A DNA stretch of 64,000 bases from Saccharibacillus nicotianae (GTDB taxonomy: Bacteria > Bacillota > Bacilli > Paenibacillales > Paenibacillaceae). A program made the translations under genes and the position numbers. The stretch lies in contig NZ_JBHUGF010000001.1 of assembly GCF_042681745.1 (NCBI RefSeq), positions 124,001-188,000 of the forward strand, given 5' to 3'. Below the pieces are notes generated by a model that made no database searches, was not told where the DNA came from, and saw nothing but the letters and a program-made list of their open reading frames with translations. Each line of letters opens with the position of its first letter. Positions within the stretch are counted from its first letter, which is position 1. Positions 8,896 through 16,840 of the stretch are shown in pieces.

Positions 8896-9501
8896 TTGCC
8901 AGACCAAAAATTAGACCCTCGTGTGCGACGTACACGCCGTTTGTTACAAGATGCGTTGATCGATCTGATGGATCGCAAACCGTATGTGCAGATAACAATT
9001 CAGGATATTACCGACCTTGCCACCTTAAACCGTAAAACATTTTACCTGCATTATGAAACAAAAGATCATTTATTATATACAACCACCGACGAGATTTTGG
9101 GCAAATTATTTGGAGATGCCAAAGAAGCATCGGTTATTAATGCTTCGATCGATGATCTACAACGTTATATTGCGCAACGCATTTTTGAGTATGTGATCAA
9201 ATACAAAGAGTTTTTTCGTGTGATGTTTGAACGCAACGCCAGTATGAATTTTATCCAGTATATGAAGCGGTATATTACAACTTTTTATGAGCAGAAATTT
9301 TCGCGGTTTGACGATGATAAATTATTTGTCCATAAAGATGTGATTGCTAGTTATATCGGGTCTGCGTATGTAGGCGTGATCTATTGGTGGTTAGATAATG
9401 ATATGCCTTACACACCGGAGAAAATGACCGAGCAGATGATCCAGCTTAATTCGCGTGGGCCGATTCAGATTATTCGGATGTATGCAGAAGATGAAGAGTA
9501 G
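8896..9501 (+). CDS. TetR/AcrR family transcriptional regulator
   Basis: 201 residues. The N-terminal helix-turn-helix lies at about residues 9-55 (RRTRRLLQDALIDLMD ... ITIQDITDLATLNRKTFYLHYETKDHLL), with the family's conserved FYLHY in the recognition helix and KDHLL after it. The rest is an all-helical ligand-binding domain of the kind annotated TetR_C in Firmicute regulators. The start is TTG 8896 with GAAGGAGG 8 bases upstream. It is divergent from the aldehyde dehydrogenase and probably controls it and itself; ligand unknown. Confidence 0.9.
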   Translation: MPDQKLDPRVRRTRRLLQDALIDLMDRKPYVQITIQDITDLATLNRKTFYLHYETKDHLLYTTTDEILGKLFGDAKEASVINASIDDLQRYIAQRIFEYVIKYKEFFRVMFERNASMNFIQYMKRYITTFYEQKFSRFDDDKLFVHKDVIASYIGSAYVGVIYWWLDNDMPYTPEKMTEQMIQLNSRGPIQIIRMYAEDEE

Positions 9502-9515
9502 CAGACATAGCAAAA

Positions 9516-9555
9516 AGGCAAATCCCACTTTTTAAAGTTAAAAGAGGATTTACCT
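9516..9555. terminator. Weak hairpin between converging genes
   Basis: AGGCAAATCC pairs with GGATTTACCT (one G-U), with further A/T pairing inside. It lies between the converging TetR and MarR genes. The T tract is poor on both strands, so terminator strength is uncertain. Confidence 0.4.
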
Positions 9556-9596
9556 GTTATTTATACAAGCTACAAATTACATTATGCGTACATTAG

Positions 9597-10082
9597 TTAG
9601 ACATTACTCATAGGGATTGATGGTGAAGCAGCGATTGGACAGATCGAAGGCGCAGTTGTGCTTGCGTTATCACGAACTTTGGTAAGCAGACGACGCAATA
9701 CCACCAGTTCTTCTGCTGAAATCCCATCTACCAGTTCTTGACCGACTTCTTCCATCACAGGGCAGACTTCTTGTTCCAACTGTGCACCTGCGGGAGTCAG
9801 GTATATTTTGAAGCAACGACGATCATCTGTGCATGTAATTTTGCGGACAAACCCTTTATTTTCTAAATTAGAGATCATACGCGTAATATTGGTTTTGTCT
9901 TTCCCTAAGCGCTCACCAATTTCATTTTGTGTAATCCCGTCTTTTTTCCATAACAGCATCATAATAAAATTTTGCTCGGGCGCTAGGTTAAATGGAGATA
10001 ATTTATTTTTAATATGACCGGAGATTGCGAGATGTACATCACGAATCAATACGGTATAACTCTTTTCTACGTCATAAGGCAT
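9597..10082 (-). CDS. MarR family transcriptional regulator
   Basis: 161 residues with the MarR winged helix: ITQNEIGERLGKDKTNITRMISNLENKGFVRKITCTDDRRCFKIYLTPAG, the wing Asp-Arg-Arg being diagnostic. Length fits the family. Starts: GTG 10091 and ATG 10082 are both in frame; I prefer ATG 10082 because AGTAGGTG lies 6 bases before it but abuts the GTG. A palindrome GTTG-N6-CAAC sits about 20 bases upstream of the start, and a one-base variant lies in the zwf promoter region, suggesting autoregulation and control of zwf. The C-terminal 20 residues are low complexity (Ser, Pro, Ala). Ligand unknown. Confidence 0.92.
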   Translation of the reverse strand: MPYDVEKSYTVLIRDVHLAISGHIKNKLSPFNLAPEQNFIMMLLWKKDGITQNEIGERLGKDKTNITRMISNLENKGFVRKITCTDDRRCFKIYLTPAGAQLEQEVCPVMEEVGQELVDGISAEELVVLRRLLTKVRDNASTTAPSICPIAASPSIPMSNV

Positions 10083-10102
10083 AACATTCACCTACTGTTT
10101 TA

Positions 10103-10116
10103 GTTGTTATAGCAAC
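10103..10116. promoter_or_regulatory. Candidate MarR operator upstream of marR gene
   Basis: GTTGTTATAGCAAC: inverted GTTG/CAAC arms with a 6-base centre, 21 bases upstream of the MarR start codon. Its reverse complement partner upstream of zwf (10411-10424) differs at one position. Confidence 0.55.
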
Positions 10117-10410
10117 CTTTTGTGCAAAAATAGCCTATCACTTGTAACCGTTATTGTCAACGAAGCTATTCACAAGTCATGCCAAAATACCGATAATAAA
10201 TTGACGGAATAAGTAATGTTCATTCTGAAACTTTCATTTTTATCCTTGACATTGTTCGACACAAGGTCTATTGTGGATTTTGTAAACAGTGTCTGTCACA
10301 AAAGAGACACAACGACGGATTGACTTTAAAGCGAGATTTGGATATGCAACGACTTCTTTTATGTAAAGTCGTACATAATAAAAAATGCTCGTTTATTTTT
10401 TGGCGATATA
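10117..10410. other. Divergent promoter region between marR and zwf
   Basis: Gene-free. Holds a good sigma-A-type promoter candidate on the plus strand: TTGACA at 10253-10258 and TATTGT 17 bases later. It also has a hairpin GTGTCT/AGACAC near 10291-10312. This would give a leader of over 200 bases before zwf, passing through the operator candidate at 10411. Confidence 0.45.
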
Positions 10411-10424
10411 GTTGCTATATCAAC
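10411..10424. promoter_or_regulatory. Candidate MarR operator upstream of zwf
   Basis: GTTGCTATATCAAC; on the other strand GTTGATATAGCAAC, identical to the site next to the MarR gene except for one base. It overlaps a second inverted repeat, GATATAG-TTG-CTATATC (10405-10421). It lies about 110 bases upstream of the zwf start codon. Confidence 0.5.
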
Positions 10425-10531
10425 CGTATCTTTGTAGCAAGAATGAACACACCACATGTCACGTAGATAAAATATACCCGCACGATAGAATAGAAAATGT
10501 GTTGGAGTAGGGTACTTTGGAGGAGAAACGA

Positions 10532-12028
10532 ATGGAAGCAATGACTTTTGTATTGTTCGGCTCAACAGGGGATTTAGCAAAACGTAAAATTTTCCCTGCT
10601 TTGTATAACTTGTTTGTAGATAGCAAAATGCCTGAAGCTTTTTCAATTATTGGTTTAGGAAGAAAATCGTTCAATGATGCTACATTCCAGACTTACGTAG
10701 AACAGGCACTAGAAGAATTTTCACGCAACAAACCAGAAAATCGCGAATCCGTAGATGCTTTTCTTCGCTCGATTCGTTACCATATCTTAAATGTTGATGA
10801 TACAGCAGGTTACCAAGAACTGCTCAAAATCGTCGAAGCTCGTGAAACAGAATTAAATATCCCACAAAATCGGATGTTCTATATGTCTGTCGCTCCTGAA
10901 TTCTTTGAAGTGATTGCGACGAATATCAAAGATAGTGGACTTGGAACAACAACAGGCTGGAAACGTCTGATTATCGAAAAACCATTTGGACATGATCTTT
11001 CTTCTGCTCGTCAGTTGAATGAACAATTAAGCAAAACATTTGCAGAAGAAGAAATTTTCCGTATTGATCACTACTTGGGCAAACCAATGGTGCAAAATTT
11101 GGAATCTTTAGCTTCTACCAATCCAGCTATTCAAGCACTTTGGAACAACCGTCATATTGCTAATGTACAGATTACAGCAGCAGAAACAGTTGGTGTAGAA
11201 GAACGTGCAGGTTATTATGATCATACAGGTGCTATTCGTGATATGATGCAAAACCATATGTTGCAAGTGTTGATGATGACTGCAATGACATTGCCTGCTG
11301 GTCATACAGTAGACGATGTACGCTCTCACAAAAAACATATCGCTCAGTCTTTACGCTCCATTTCTAAAGAAGATGCGCACAAACATATCGTACGTGCTCA
11401 ATATAGTGCTGGTGAAAGCAATGGCAAAGTATTAGCTTCTTATCAGGATGAGCCAGGAATCACTCCAGGTTCAGTGACAGATACATTTATCGCGGCTCGT
11501 GTATGGGTAGACGATTTTTCTTGGCAAGGCGTTCCTTTCTATATTCGTACAGGTAAACGTATGAAAGAGAAATCCACTCGTATCGTAATTGAATTTAAAG
11601 ACGTGATGAAAAACGAAGATATCTGTGTAGCTTGTGATGCTCAACCGAATATGTTGGTGATCAGCATTAATCCAGATCAAAAAATCACACTACAATTAAA
11701 TCATAAAAATGTGATCACAGGTCGCCTTGAGCCGATGACTGCTGAATTCAAAGTCGGTTCAGATAACGAGCCAGAAGCATACGAATTGCTTATCAATGAT
11801 GCACTACGTGGAGATGCAACATTCTTCGCGCACTGGGATGAAGTTGAATTGTCTTGGCAGTGGGTACAACCGATTTTAGAAGCATTTGCAGATAACGATT
11901 TGCCAATACATCATTATCCAGCAGGTACGTATGGACCTGAAGCTTCTAATGAATTGCTTGCTGTTGAAGGATTCCAATGGTTAAAAGATCAACCTGTTCA
12001 AGCTTCTGCTCCAGCAGCAGTCGTTTAA
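10532..12028 (+). CDS. zwf: Glucose-6-phosphate 1-dehydrogenase
   Basis: First step of the oxidative pentose phosphate pathway: glucose-6-phosphate + NAD(P)+ to 6-phosphogluconolactone. 498 residues, the normal length. The coenzyme loop GSTGDLAKRK is at residues 10-19 and the active-site signature RIDHYLGK at 177-184 with its catalytic histidine region; IEKPFGHD precedes it. I choose ATG 10532, since GGAGGA is 7 bases upstream; a TTG at 10517 would include the RBS. gnd follows on the same strand after a hairpin, so the two may form an operon. Confidence 0.97.
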   Translation: MEAMTFVLFGSTGDLAKRKIFPALYNLFVDSKMPEAFSIIGLGRKSFNDATFQTYVEQALEEFSRNKPENRESVDAFLRSIRYHILNVDDTAGYQELLKIVEARETELNIPQNRMFYMSVAPEFFEVIATNIKDSGLGTTTGWKRLIIEKPFGHDLSSARQLNEQLSKTFAEEEIFRIDHYLGKPMVQNLESLASTNPAIQALWNNRHIANVQITAAETVGVEERAGYYDHTGAIRDMMQNHMLQVLMMTAMTLPAGHTVDDVRSHKKHIAQSLRSISKEDAHKHIVRAQYSAGESNGKVLASYQDEPGITPGSVTDTFIAARVWVDDFSWQGVPFYIRTGKRMKEKSTRIVIEFKDVMKNEDICVACDAQPNMLVISINPDQKITLQLNHKNVITGRLEPMTAEFKVGSDNEPEAYELLINDALRGDATFFAHWDEVELSWQWVQPILEAFADNDLPIHHYPAGTYGPEASNELLAVEGFQWLKDQPVQASAPAAVV

Positions 12029-12047
12029 CAGATACCATAAAATGGGT

Positions 12048-12081
12048 AATACGCTCTGGTATATGTTTTACAGAGCGTATT
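12048..12081 (+). terminator. Hairpin between zwf and gnd
   Basis: AATACGCTCTG and its perfect complement CAGAGCGTATT around a 12-base loop. There is no proper T tract after it (TCTACATG), so it may be a partial terminator, or a processing or stability element that sets different levels of zwf and gnd. Confidence 0.55.
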
Positions 12082-12194
12082 CTACATGTGATCTAAAGCT
12101 AAGATTTGGCTTTGTAGATATAGATCAATAGAGAAAAGACTTATGGATAGTGAGTAACAAGGACTTTTATAAAAAGACACGGAGGGTTACACAA

Positions 12195-13091
12195 ATGAAA
12201 ATCGGATTAGTTGGATTAGGAAAAATGGGTATGAATCTTGGACAAAACTTGATGGATCACAACCACGAGGTTGTAGCATTTGACTTGAACAAAGAAGCGG
12301 TAAAAGAAATCGCTGATTTGGGTGCAACACCTGCATACACATTAGCAGAAGTTGTATCTAACTTGGAATCTCCACGTATTCTTTGGATCATGGTTCCTCA
12401 TGGTGTAGTTGATTCTGTATTGGGAGAAATCGCTCCATTGTTAAACGAAAATGATATCGTGATCGAAGCAGGTAACTCTCACTACAAAGAATCGATTCGT
12501 CGTTATAACGAATTGAAATTAAAAGGTATTCGTTACATGGATGCAGGTACTTCAGGCGGTATGAGTGGTGCTCGTAACGGTGCTTGTTATATGGTTGGTG
12601 GCGACAAAGAAGCTTGGGATGTAGTTGAACCGGTATTCCGCGATACTGCTGTTGAAAATGGCTTCTTGTATGCAGGCGAATCAGGTAGTGGTCATTACTT
12701 GAAAATGGTTCATAACGGTATCGAATACGGTATGATGGCTGCAATCGGTGAAGGATTTGAAGTATTAGAGAAAAGCCCGTACGATTTCAACTACGAAAAA
12801 GTAGCACGCGTATGGAATAACGGTTCTGTTATCCGTTCATGGTTAATGGAATTGACAGAAAACGCATTTGCAAAAGATGGTAACTTAGAAGAAATTCAAG
12901 GAATCATGCATTCTTCTGGTGAAGGTAAATGGACAGTAGAAGAAGCAATGGATCTACAAATGGCGACTCCAGTTATCGCATTGTCTCTATTGATGCGTTA
13001 CCGTTCTCTAGACAACGATACATTTACAGGTAAAGTGGTAGCAGCTCTACGTAACGAATTTGGCGGACACGCTGTAGAGAAAAAACAATAA
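12195..13091 (+). CDS. gnd: 6-phosphogluconate dehydrogenase, decarboxylating (short form)
   Basis: Oxidises 6-phosphogluconate to ribulose-5-phosphate and CO2. At 298 residues this is the short, YqeC-like class common in Firmicutes, not the ~470-residue form. Seen: Rossmann loop GLVGLGKMG, substrate region GTSGGMSGARNGACYMVGG, and catalytic lysine/asparagine in LKMVHNGIEYGMM. The RBS is GGAGGG before ATG 12195. A longer in-frame start at 12150 would lack this RBS. It stands downstream of zwf, consistent with pathway order. Confidence 0.95.
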   Translation: MKIGLVGLGKMGMNLGQNLMDHNHEVVAFDLNKEAVKEIADLGATPAYTLAEVVSNLESPRILWIMVPHGVVDSVLGEIAPLLNENDIVIEAGNSHYKESIRRYNELKLKGIRYMDAGTSGGMSGARNGACYMVGGDKEAWDVVEPVFRDTAVENGFLYAGESGSGHYLKMVHNGIEYGMMAAIGEGFEVLEKSPYDFNYEKVARVWNNGSVIRSWLMELTENAFAKDGNLEEIQGIMHSSGEGKWTVEEAMDLQMATPVIALSLLMRYRSLDNDTFTGKVVAALRNEFGGHAVEKKQ

Positions 13092-13164
13092 TCTAGCGCT
13101 TGGCAATCAAAGCGCGATATCTTCTAGTACAATCGAAGAATGATTTTTAAGATAGCAAAATCGA

Positions 13165-13236
13165 GAGGCACTTCATAGGATAGTCATTTTATAGCCGTCA
13201 GGTTATAGAAGGATACCTTATGAAGTGTCTTTTTCT
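13165..13236 (+). terminator. Intrinsic terminator of gnd
   Basis: Long imperfect stem: AGGCACTTCATAGG pairs with CCTTATGAAGTGTCT, followed by TTTTTCTAT. The loop is long (about 40 bases) and partly structured. Confidence 0.8.
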
Positions 13237-13273
13237 ATATAACAAAAAATACATATAAATTTGTGATATGACA

Positions 13274-13304
13274 TTGACGTTAACGTGAGATAGTAGTATT
13301 ATAG
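13274..13304 (+). promoter_or_regulatory. MerR-type promoter
   Basis: TTGACG, then a spacer containing the palindrome ACGTTAACGT overlapping the -35, then TATTAT (17-base spacer) or TTATAG (19-base spacer). MerR-family activators typically bind an inverted repeat between -35 and -10 elements spaced 19 bases apart. It lies about 70 bases upstream of the MerR-type gene and likely drives it and the efflux gene. Confidence 0.55.
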
Positions 13305-13371
13305 TTACATAATCAATATGTAATTATTTTTATATAAAATATTGAAGCACAAACAAAGTGAGGGATAACAG

Positions 13372-13791
13372 ATGACTCTCTATAAGATCGATGAAGTAGC
13401 CACTGCCTGTAACTTAACTAAGCGTACACTTCGTTATTATGAAGAGATTGGACTTGTTTCTCCTCAACGTAGTGATGGCGGAACAAGGCTATACAGTCAG
13501 ACAGATATTGATCGGCTCAAAAAAATTATTAATGCTCGCGATGTGCTAGGCTTCTCGCTTCAAGAATTACAGCATTATGTCAAAGTAACCGAGATGCTCA
13601 ATGATCAGCGCGAGCAATACCGCAACACTACGGATGAAGAAGAACGTCGTCAGCAATTGATCGAAATGAATAAGACGTTAGATCAACAGCTACATATGGT
13701 GGATGAGAAGTTAAACCGTATCTATGCGTTCAAAGCCGATGCAGAATTATTGCGTCAACGGATTCAAGAAGGATTAGCTCAATTAAATTAA
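13372..13791 (+). CDS. MerR family regulator, YfmP-like
   Basis: 139 residues. The N-terminal MerR winged helix is clear: YKIDEVATACNLTKRTLRYYEEIGLVSPQRSDGGTRLYSQTDIDRLKKI, followed by a long coiled-coil dimerisation helix (about residues 75-135) with no cysteine-rich metal site. The very next gene on the same strand is a YfmO-like transporter, the same pairing as yfmP-yfmO of B. subtilis. It probably controls that operon through the MerR-type promoter upstream. RBS GTGAGG, ATG 13372. Confidence 0.9.
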   Translation: MTLYKIDEVATACNLTKRTLRYYEEIGLVSPQRSDGGTRLYSQTDIDRLKKIINARDVLGFSLQELQHYVKVTEMLNDQREQYRNTTDEEERRQQLIEMNKTLDQQLHMVDEKLNRIYAFKADAELLRQRIQEGLAQLN

Positions 13792-13817
13792 CGTTTTCCA
13801 AGGAGGAATACATCAAT

Positions 13818-15032
13818 ATGAGTACCAAAACATCTACTTTAAAAGAACTGCCTGAACGTGGCGGGTTGTTTTCTCAACCTAAAGCCGTCTGGGCTGTTGC
13901 TTTTGCTTGTGTAATCTCATTTATGGGTCTGGGTTTAGTTGACCCTATTTTGCCAGCAATCGCCAATCAATTACATGCAAGTAAAAGTCAGGTCTCGTTA
14001 CTATTTACCAGTTATAATCTGGTTACTGGTCTAGCGATGTTAATTACAGGTTTTGTATCCAGTCGGATCGGGGTTAAATGGACATTATTAAGTGGAATTT
14101 TGCTTATTATCGCGTTCTCAGCGTTAGGCGGAGCATCTGATACGATTGCTCAAATCGTTGGTTTCCGCGGTGGATGGGGATTAGGTAATGCACTCTTTAT
14201 TGCAACAGCATTGTCAGCAATCGTAGGATTATCTACATCCGGTACAGCGAAAGCGATTATTTTGTACGAAGCGGCACTTGGACTAGGGATTTCTGTAGGG
14301 CCTTTGCTTGGTGGAGAATTGGGTTCGATCTCTTGGAGAGGTCCTTTCTTCGGAGTTAGTGTCTTGATGGTGATTGGTTTCTTATTTATTTTATTCGTTT
14401 TACCGAAAATTCCAAAACCAACTAAACGCAGTTCACTCGCTGATCCATTCAAAGCACTTAGCTATCCAGCACTCAAAACATTAGCGATTGTTGCTTTCTT
14501 ATATAACTTTGGTTTCTTTACATTGATGGCTTATTCTCCTTATGTCATGGGCTTAGACGAACATGGACTTGGCTATGTATTTTTTGGATGGGGAATCTTG
14601 CTTGCTTTCACTTCAGTATTTGTAGCACCTAAATTACAAAGTCGTTTTAACCTTGCTGCTTCCATGGGTGTGATGTTGACTTTATTTACACTTGATTTGC
14701 TAGCGATGGGTATCGGTACATTTATGGGTTCACCAACCACTGTTATTGTGGCTGTTATCGTTGCAGGTATTTTCTTAGGTATTAATAATACGTTGATTAC
14801 AACAGCAGTTATGGAATCGGCTCCTGTAGAACGTTCTGTAGCTTCTGCTTCATATAGCTTTGTTCGTTTCTTAGGTGGTGCAGCTTCTCCTTGGTTAGCA
14901 GGTAAATTATCTGAATGGTATAATGCTCAGATGCCATTTTACTTTGGTGCATTAATGGTATTTATCGGGGTATTGGTATTGATTGTACGTCGTCGTCATT
15001 TACGTGATATCGATGTATCTCATGCTCACTAA
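13818..15032 (+). CDS. Major facilitator superfamily efflux transporter, YfmO-like
   Basis: 404 residues with about 12 hydrophobic segments and the drug:H+ antiporter type layout. GFVSSRIGVKWTLLSG lies in the loop 2-3 motif region, and GLGISVGPLLGGELGSISWRGPFFG matches the motif C region of exporters. It is in operon with the MerR-type gene 26 bases upstream. In B. subtilis, YfmO is an MFS exporter controlled by YfmP; its disruption interacts with copper tolerance. The substrate here is unknown. RBS AAGGAGG before ATG 13818. Confidence 0.9.
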   Translation: MSTKTSTLKELPERGGLFSQPKAVWAVAFACVISFMGLGLVDPILPAIANQLHASKSQVSLLFTSYNLVTGLAMLITGFVSSRIGVKWTLLSGILLIIAFSALGGASDTIAQIVGFRGGWGLGNALFIATALSAIVGLSTSGTAKAIILYEAALGLGISVGPLLGGELGSISWRGPFFGVSVLMVIGFLFILFVLPKIPKPTKRSSLADPFKALSYPALKTLAIVAFLYNFGFFTLMAYSPYVMGLDEHGLGYVFFGWGILLAFTSVFVAPKLQSRFNLAASMGVMLTLFTLDLLAMGIGTFMGSPTTVIVAVIVAGIFLGINNTLITTAVMESAPVERSVASASYSFVRFLGGAASPWLAGKLSEWYNAQMPFYFGALMVFIGVLVLIVRRRHLRDIDVSHAH

Positions 15033-15086
15033 TCTTAGGTTCTACATCTAATTTTTGATTCTATATATAGAAGGAAGAGGATAACC

Positions 15087-15551
15087 ATGACCAATATTCA
15101 ATCACAAGAACAGATGCCAACAGGTTCCGTATTTCGTAAAATATTAGTGGCTGTAGATGGATCAGAACACGCAGATCGAGCATTACAGAAAGCGATCGAA
15201 TTGATTCAATCGTTATCAAATAAGCCTTCACTAACAGCGGTTCATGTTAATCCGGTTATGATGGTTGCTGAGCCACCACTAGGTATTGATGTGGATGCGA
15301 AGTTGAACGAAGAAGGGCATGAAATGACAGAACCTTATCGTCAAGTGCTTAATCCTACAGGTATCCAATATGATATTAATTATCAGACAGGTGATCCAGC
15401 GACGATTATTTGCGATCTGGCGAATAGCCAAAATTACGATCTAATCGTGATGGGAACGAGAGGAATGAGTAAAATGTCTGAACTGTTCCTCGGCAGTGTT
15501 AGTCACAAAGTGATCCAGCATGCCAACTGTCCGGTATTAACTGTAAAATAA
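15087..15551 (+). CDS. Universal stress protein (UspA family)
   Basis: 154 residues, one Usp domain. The N-terminal strand is FRKILVAVDGSEHADRAL with the conserved Asp. The C-terminal ATP-binding signature G-x2-G-x9-G-(S) is present in MGTRGMSKMSELFLGSVSHKVIQH, ending NCPVLTVK. It is probably cytoplasmic and stress-induced. It follows the MFS gene by 54 bases and may be co-transcribed; a strong terminator follows. Confidence 0.93.
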   Translation: MTNIQSQEQMPTGSVFRKILVAVDGSEHADRALQKAIELIQSLSNKPSLTAVHVNPVMMVAEPPLGIDVDAKLNEEGHEMTEPYRQVLNPTGIQYDINYQTGDPATIICDLANSQNYDLIVMGTRGMSKMSELFLGSVSHKVIQHANCPVLTVK

Positions 15552-15579
15552 CGCACAGAATACAAATAGATGAATAGGT

Positions 15580-15637
15580 AATCCAAGCAAAAGAGCTATA
15601 CGATCTGATTATTCAGAAGTATAGCTCTTTTTTTGAT
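15580..15637 (+). terminator. Intrinsic terminator, copy A of a duplicated ~58-base element
   Basis: AAAGAGCTATAC...GTATAGCTCTTTTTTT hairpin with a strong T tract, after the universal stress gene. The whole 58-base element, including the flanking AATCCAAGC and the loop, is repeated almost unchanged at 16734-16792 after the esterase gene. Confidence 0.92.
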
Positions 15638-15927
15638 TTGATAGTTGATAACGATTTAGAGTAATCAGCTAGATTTCTTATGAATAAGGCAACAGCTTAG
15701 ACAATGCCGATTATAGGGTGAGTATCGGGATAGTATTGCAGTAACAGAATAAGACAGAAATCTCTTTATACCAGAAGTGGGATAACCAACAGCTACGAGC
15801 ATTTCTGATCCGTATACTGCGGATTAGGCTACCGGTAGCAAGTGTGGTATTCTTACTTCTGGTTCTGCTTTTAGGGCAGTCATTCTGTTTATAATATAGA
15901 AAAAAATAGAATTGGAGAGATGATCGG
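15638..15927 (+). other. Structured 5' region of the esterase gene
   Basis: No gene. Contains nested complementary segments: TACCAGAAGTGGGATAACC (15769-15787) pairs imperfectly with GGTATTCTTACTTCTGGT (15846-15863). Between them lie ATCCG/CGGAT (15808-15824) and the palindrome GCTACCGGTAGC (15828-15839). If transcribed this gives a three-way-junction-like fold some 60 bases before the start codon. A TATAATATAG box lies near 15890-15899. I recognise no riboswitch class. Confidence 0.4.
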
Positions 15928-16692
15928 ATGAAACTGGTTCCCCCTCAGTCATTTACTTATCGCGGAGGAGCAAGGGCTGTACTGCTATTGCATGGATACA
16001 CCGGCAATACACTGCATGTCCGCAAACTGGGACGTTTCCTGAATGATAGAGGATATACCTGTCATGGACCGCTGTATAAAGGACACGGCACTATTCCAGA
16101 GGAACTGCTACACACCAAACCTTCGGCATGGTGGGAAAGTGCTGTGGAAGGTTATGAATACTTAGAGCAGGCAGGATATGAAGAGATCGCTGTAGTGGGT
16201 GTATCACTAGGCGGTGTGTTCTCCCTACGGCTGGGTACTTTGTTTCCCGCCAAAGCTATTGTTTCTATGTGTGCACCGATACGTGAAAAAGACAATGAGG
16301 ATATCCTTAGACGGGTACTCGAATATGCCCGCTGGTTCAAGTCGATTGAGGGCAAAGAAGAGCCGCAGATTGAGCAGGAACTGATACAATTGGCTGAAGA
16401 GCCACTGCACAGTCTAGATCAGTTACGCAAACTAATTGCTTCTACCGCTAGTCAGGTGAAGCGCATTTCCGCACCGACATTAATTATGCAGGGCGAGCTC
16501 GATGAAGATCTTTATCTGGAGAGCGCCCGGATTATTTATGACGAGCTGACCATGCCACTTAAAGAGCTGAAATGGTATAACCAGTCCGGTCATATTCTGA
16601 CGATGGACAAGCAACATGATCTGGTATTTGAGGATATATATCGATTCCTAGAAAGTCTGGAATGGAATGCAGTGTCTGGTATTGGAGAGTAA
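15928..16692 (+). CDS. Carboxylesterase (alpha/beta hydrolase, YvaK/Est30-like)
   Basis: 254 residues, the size of the Est30-type carboxylesterases that hydrolyse short-chain esters in the cytoplasm. The alpha/beta hydrolase core is plain: oxyanion region LLLHGYTGN near 19-27, nucleophile serine in GVSLGG (about residue 93), aspartate in MQGELDEDL and histidine in QSGHILTMD. No signal peptide. RBS GGAGAG. The gene is visibly richer in CTG, CGG and CCG codons than its neighbours and is flanked by near-identical terminators, so it may have entered as a unit. Confidence 0.9.
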   Translation: MKLVPPQSFTYRGGARAVLLLHGYTGNTLHVRKLGRFLNDRGYTCHGPLYKGHGTIPEELLHTKPSAWWESAVEGYEYLEQAGYEEIAVVGVSLGGVFSLRLGTLFPAKAIVSMCAPIREKDNEDILRRVLEYARWFKSIEGKEEPQIEQELIQLAEEPLHSLDQLRKLIASTASQVKRISAPTLIMQGELDEDLYLESARIIYDELTMPLKELKWYNQSGHILTMDKQHDLVFEDIYRFLESLEWNAVSGIGE

Positions 16693-16733
16693 TGAGAAGG
16701 AATATGTAATACGGCTTTCATAACTGAATATCT

Positions 16734-16792
16734 AATCCAAGCCAAAGAGCTATACGATCTGATCATGTCAGAAGTATAGCTCTTTTTTTGAT
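16734..16792 (+). terminator. Intrinsic terminator, copy B of a duplicated ~58-base element
   Basis: Same stem and loop as the element at 15580-15637 with about three differences, in the same orientation, followed by TTTTTTT. It ends the esterase transcript. The stem is symmetric enough also to stop the converging dehydrogenase transcript. Confidence 0.92.
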
Positions 16793-16840
16793 CGGATTAA
16801 TTTATAAATATCATTGTGAAATAGCTAGATTGGTTATTGC

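Noticed and set aside
10141..10157. cre-like word TGTAACCGTTATTG near the marR promoter
   Set aside because: The final CA of the consensus is missing; only half of the site fits.
10359..10674. Two minus-strand reading frames across the zwf start
   Set aside because: They overlap the zwf coding region and its RBS on the opposite strand and look like shadows.
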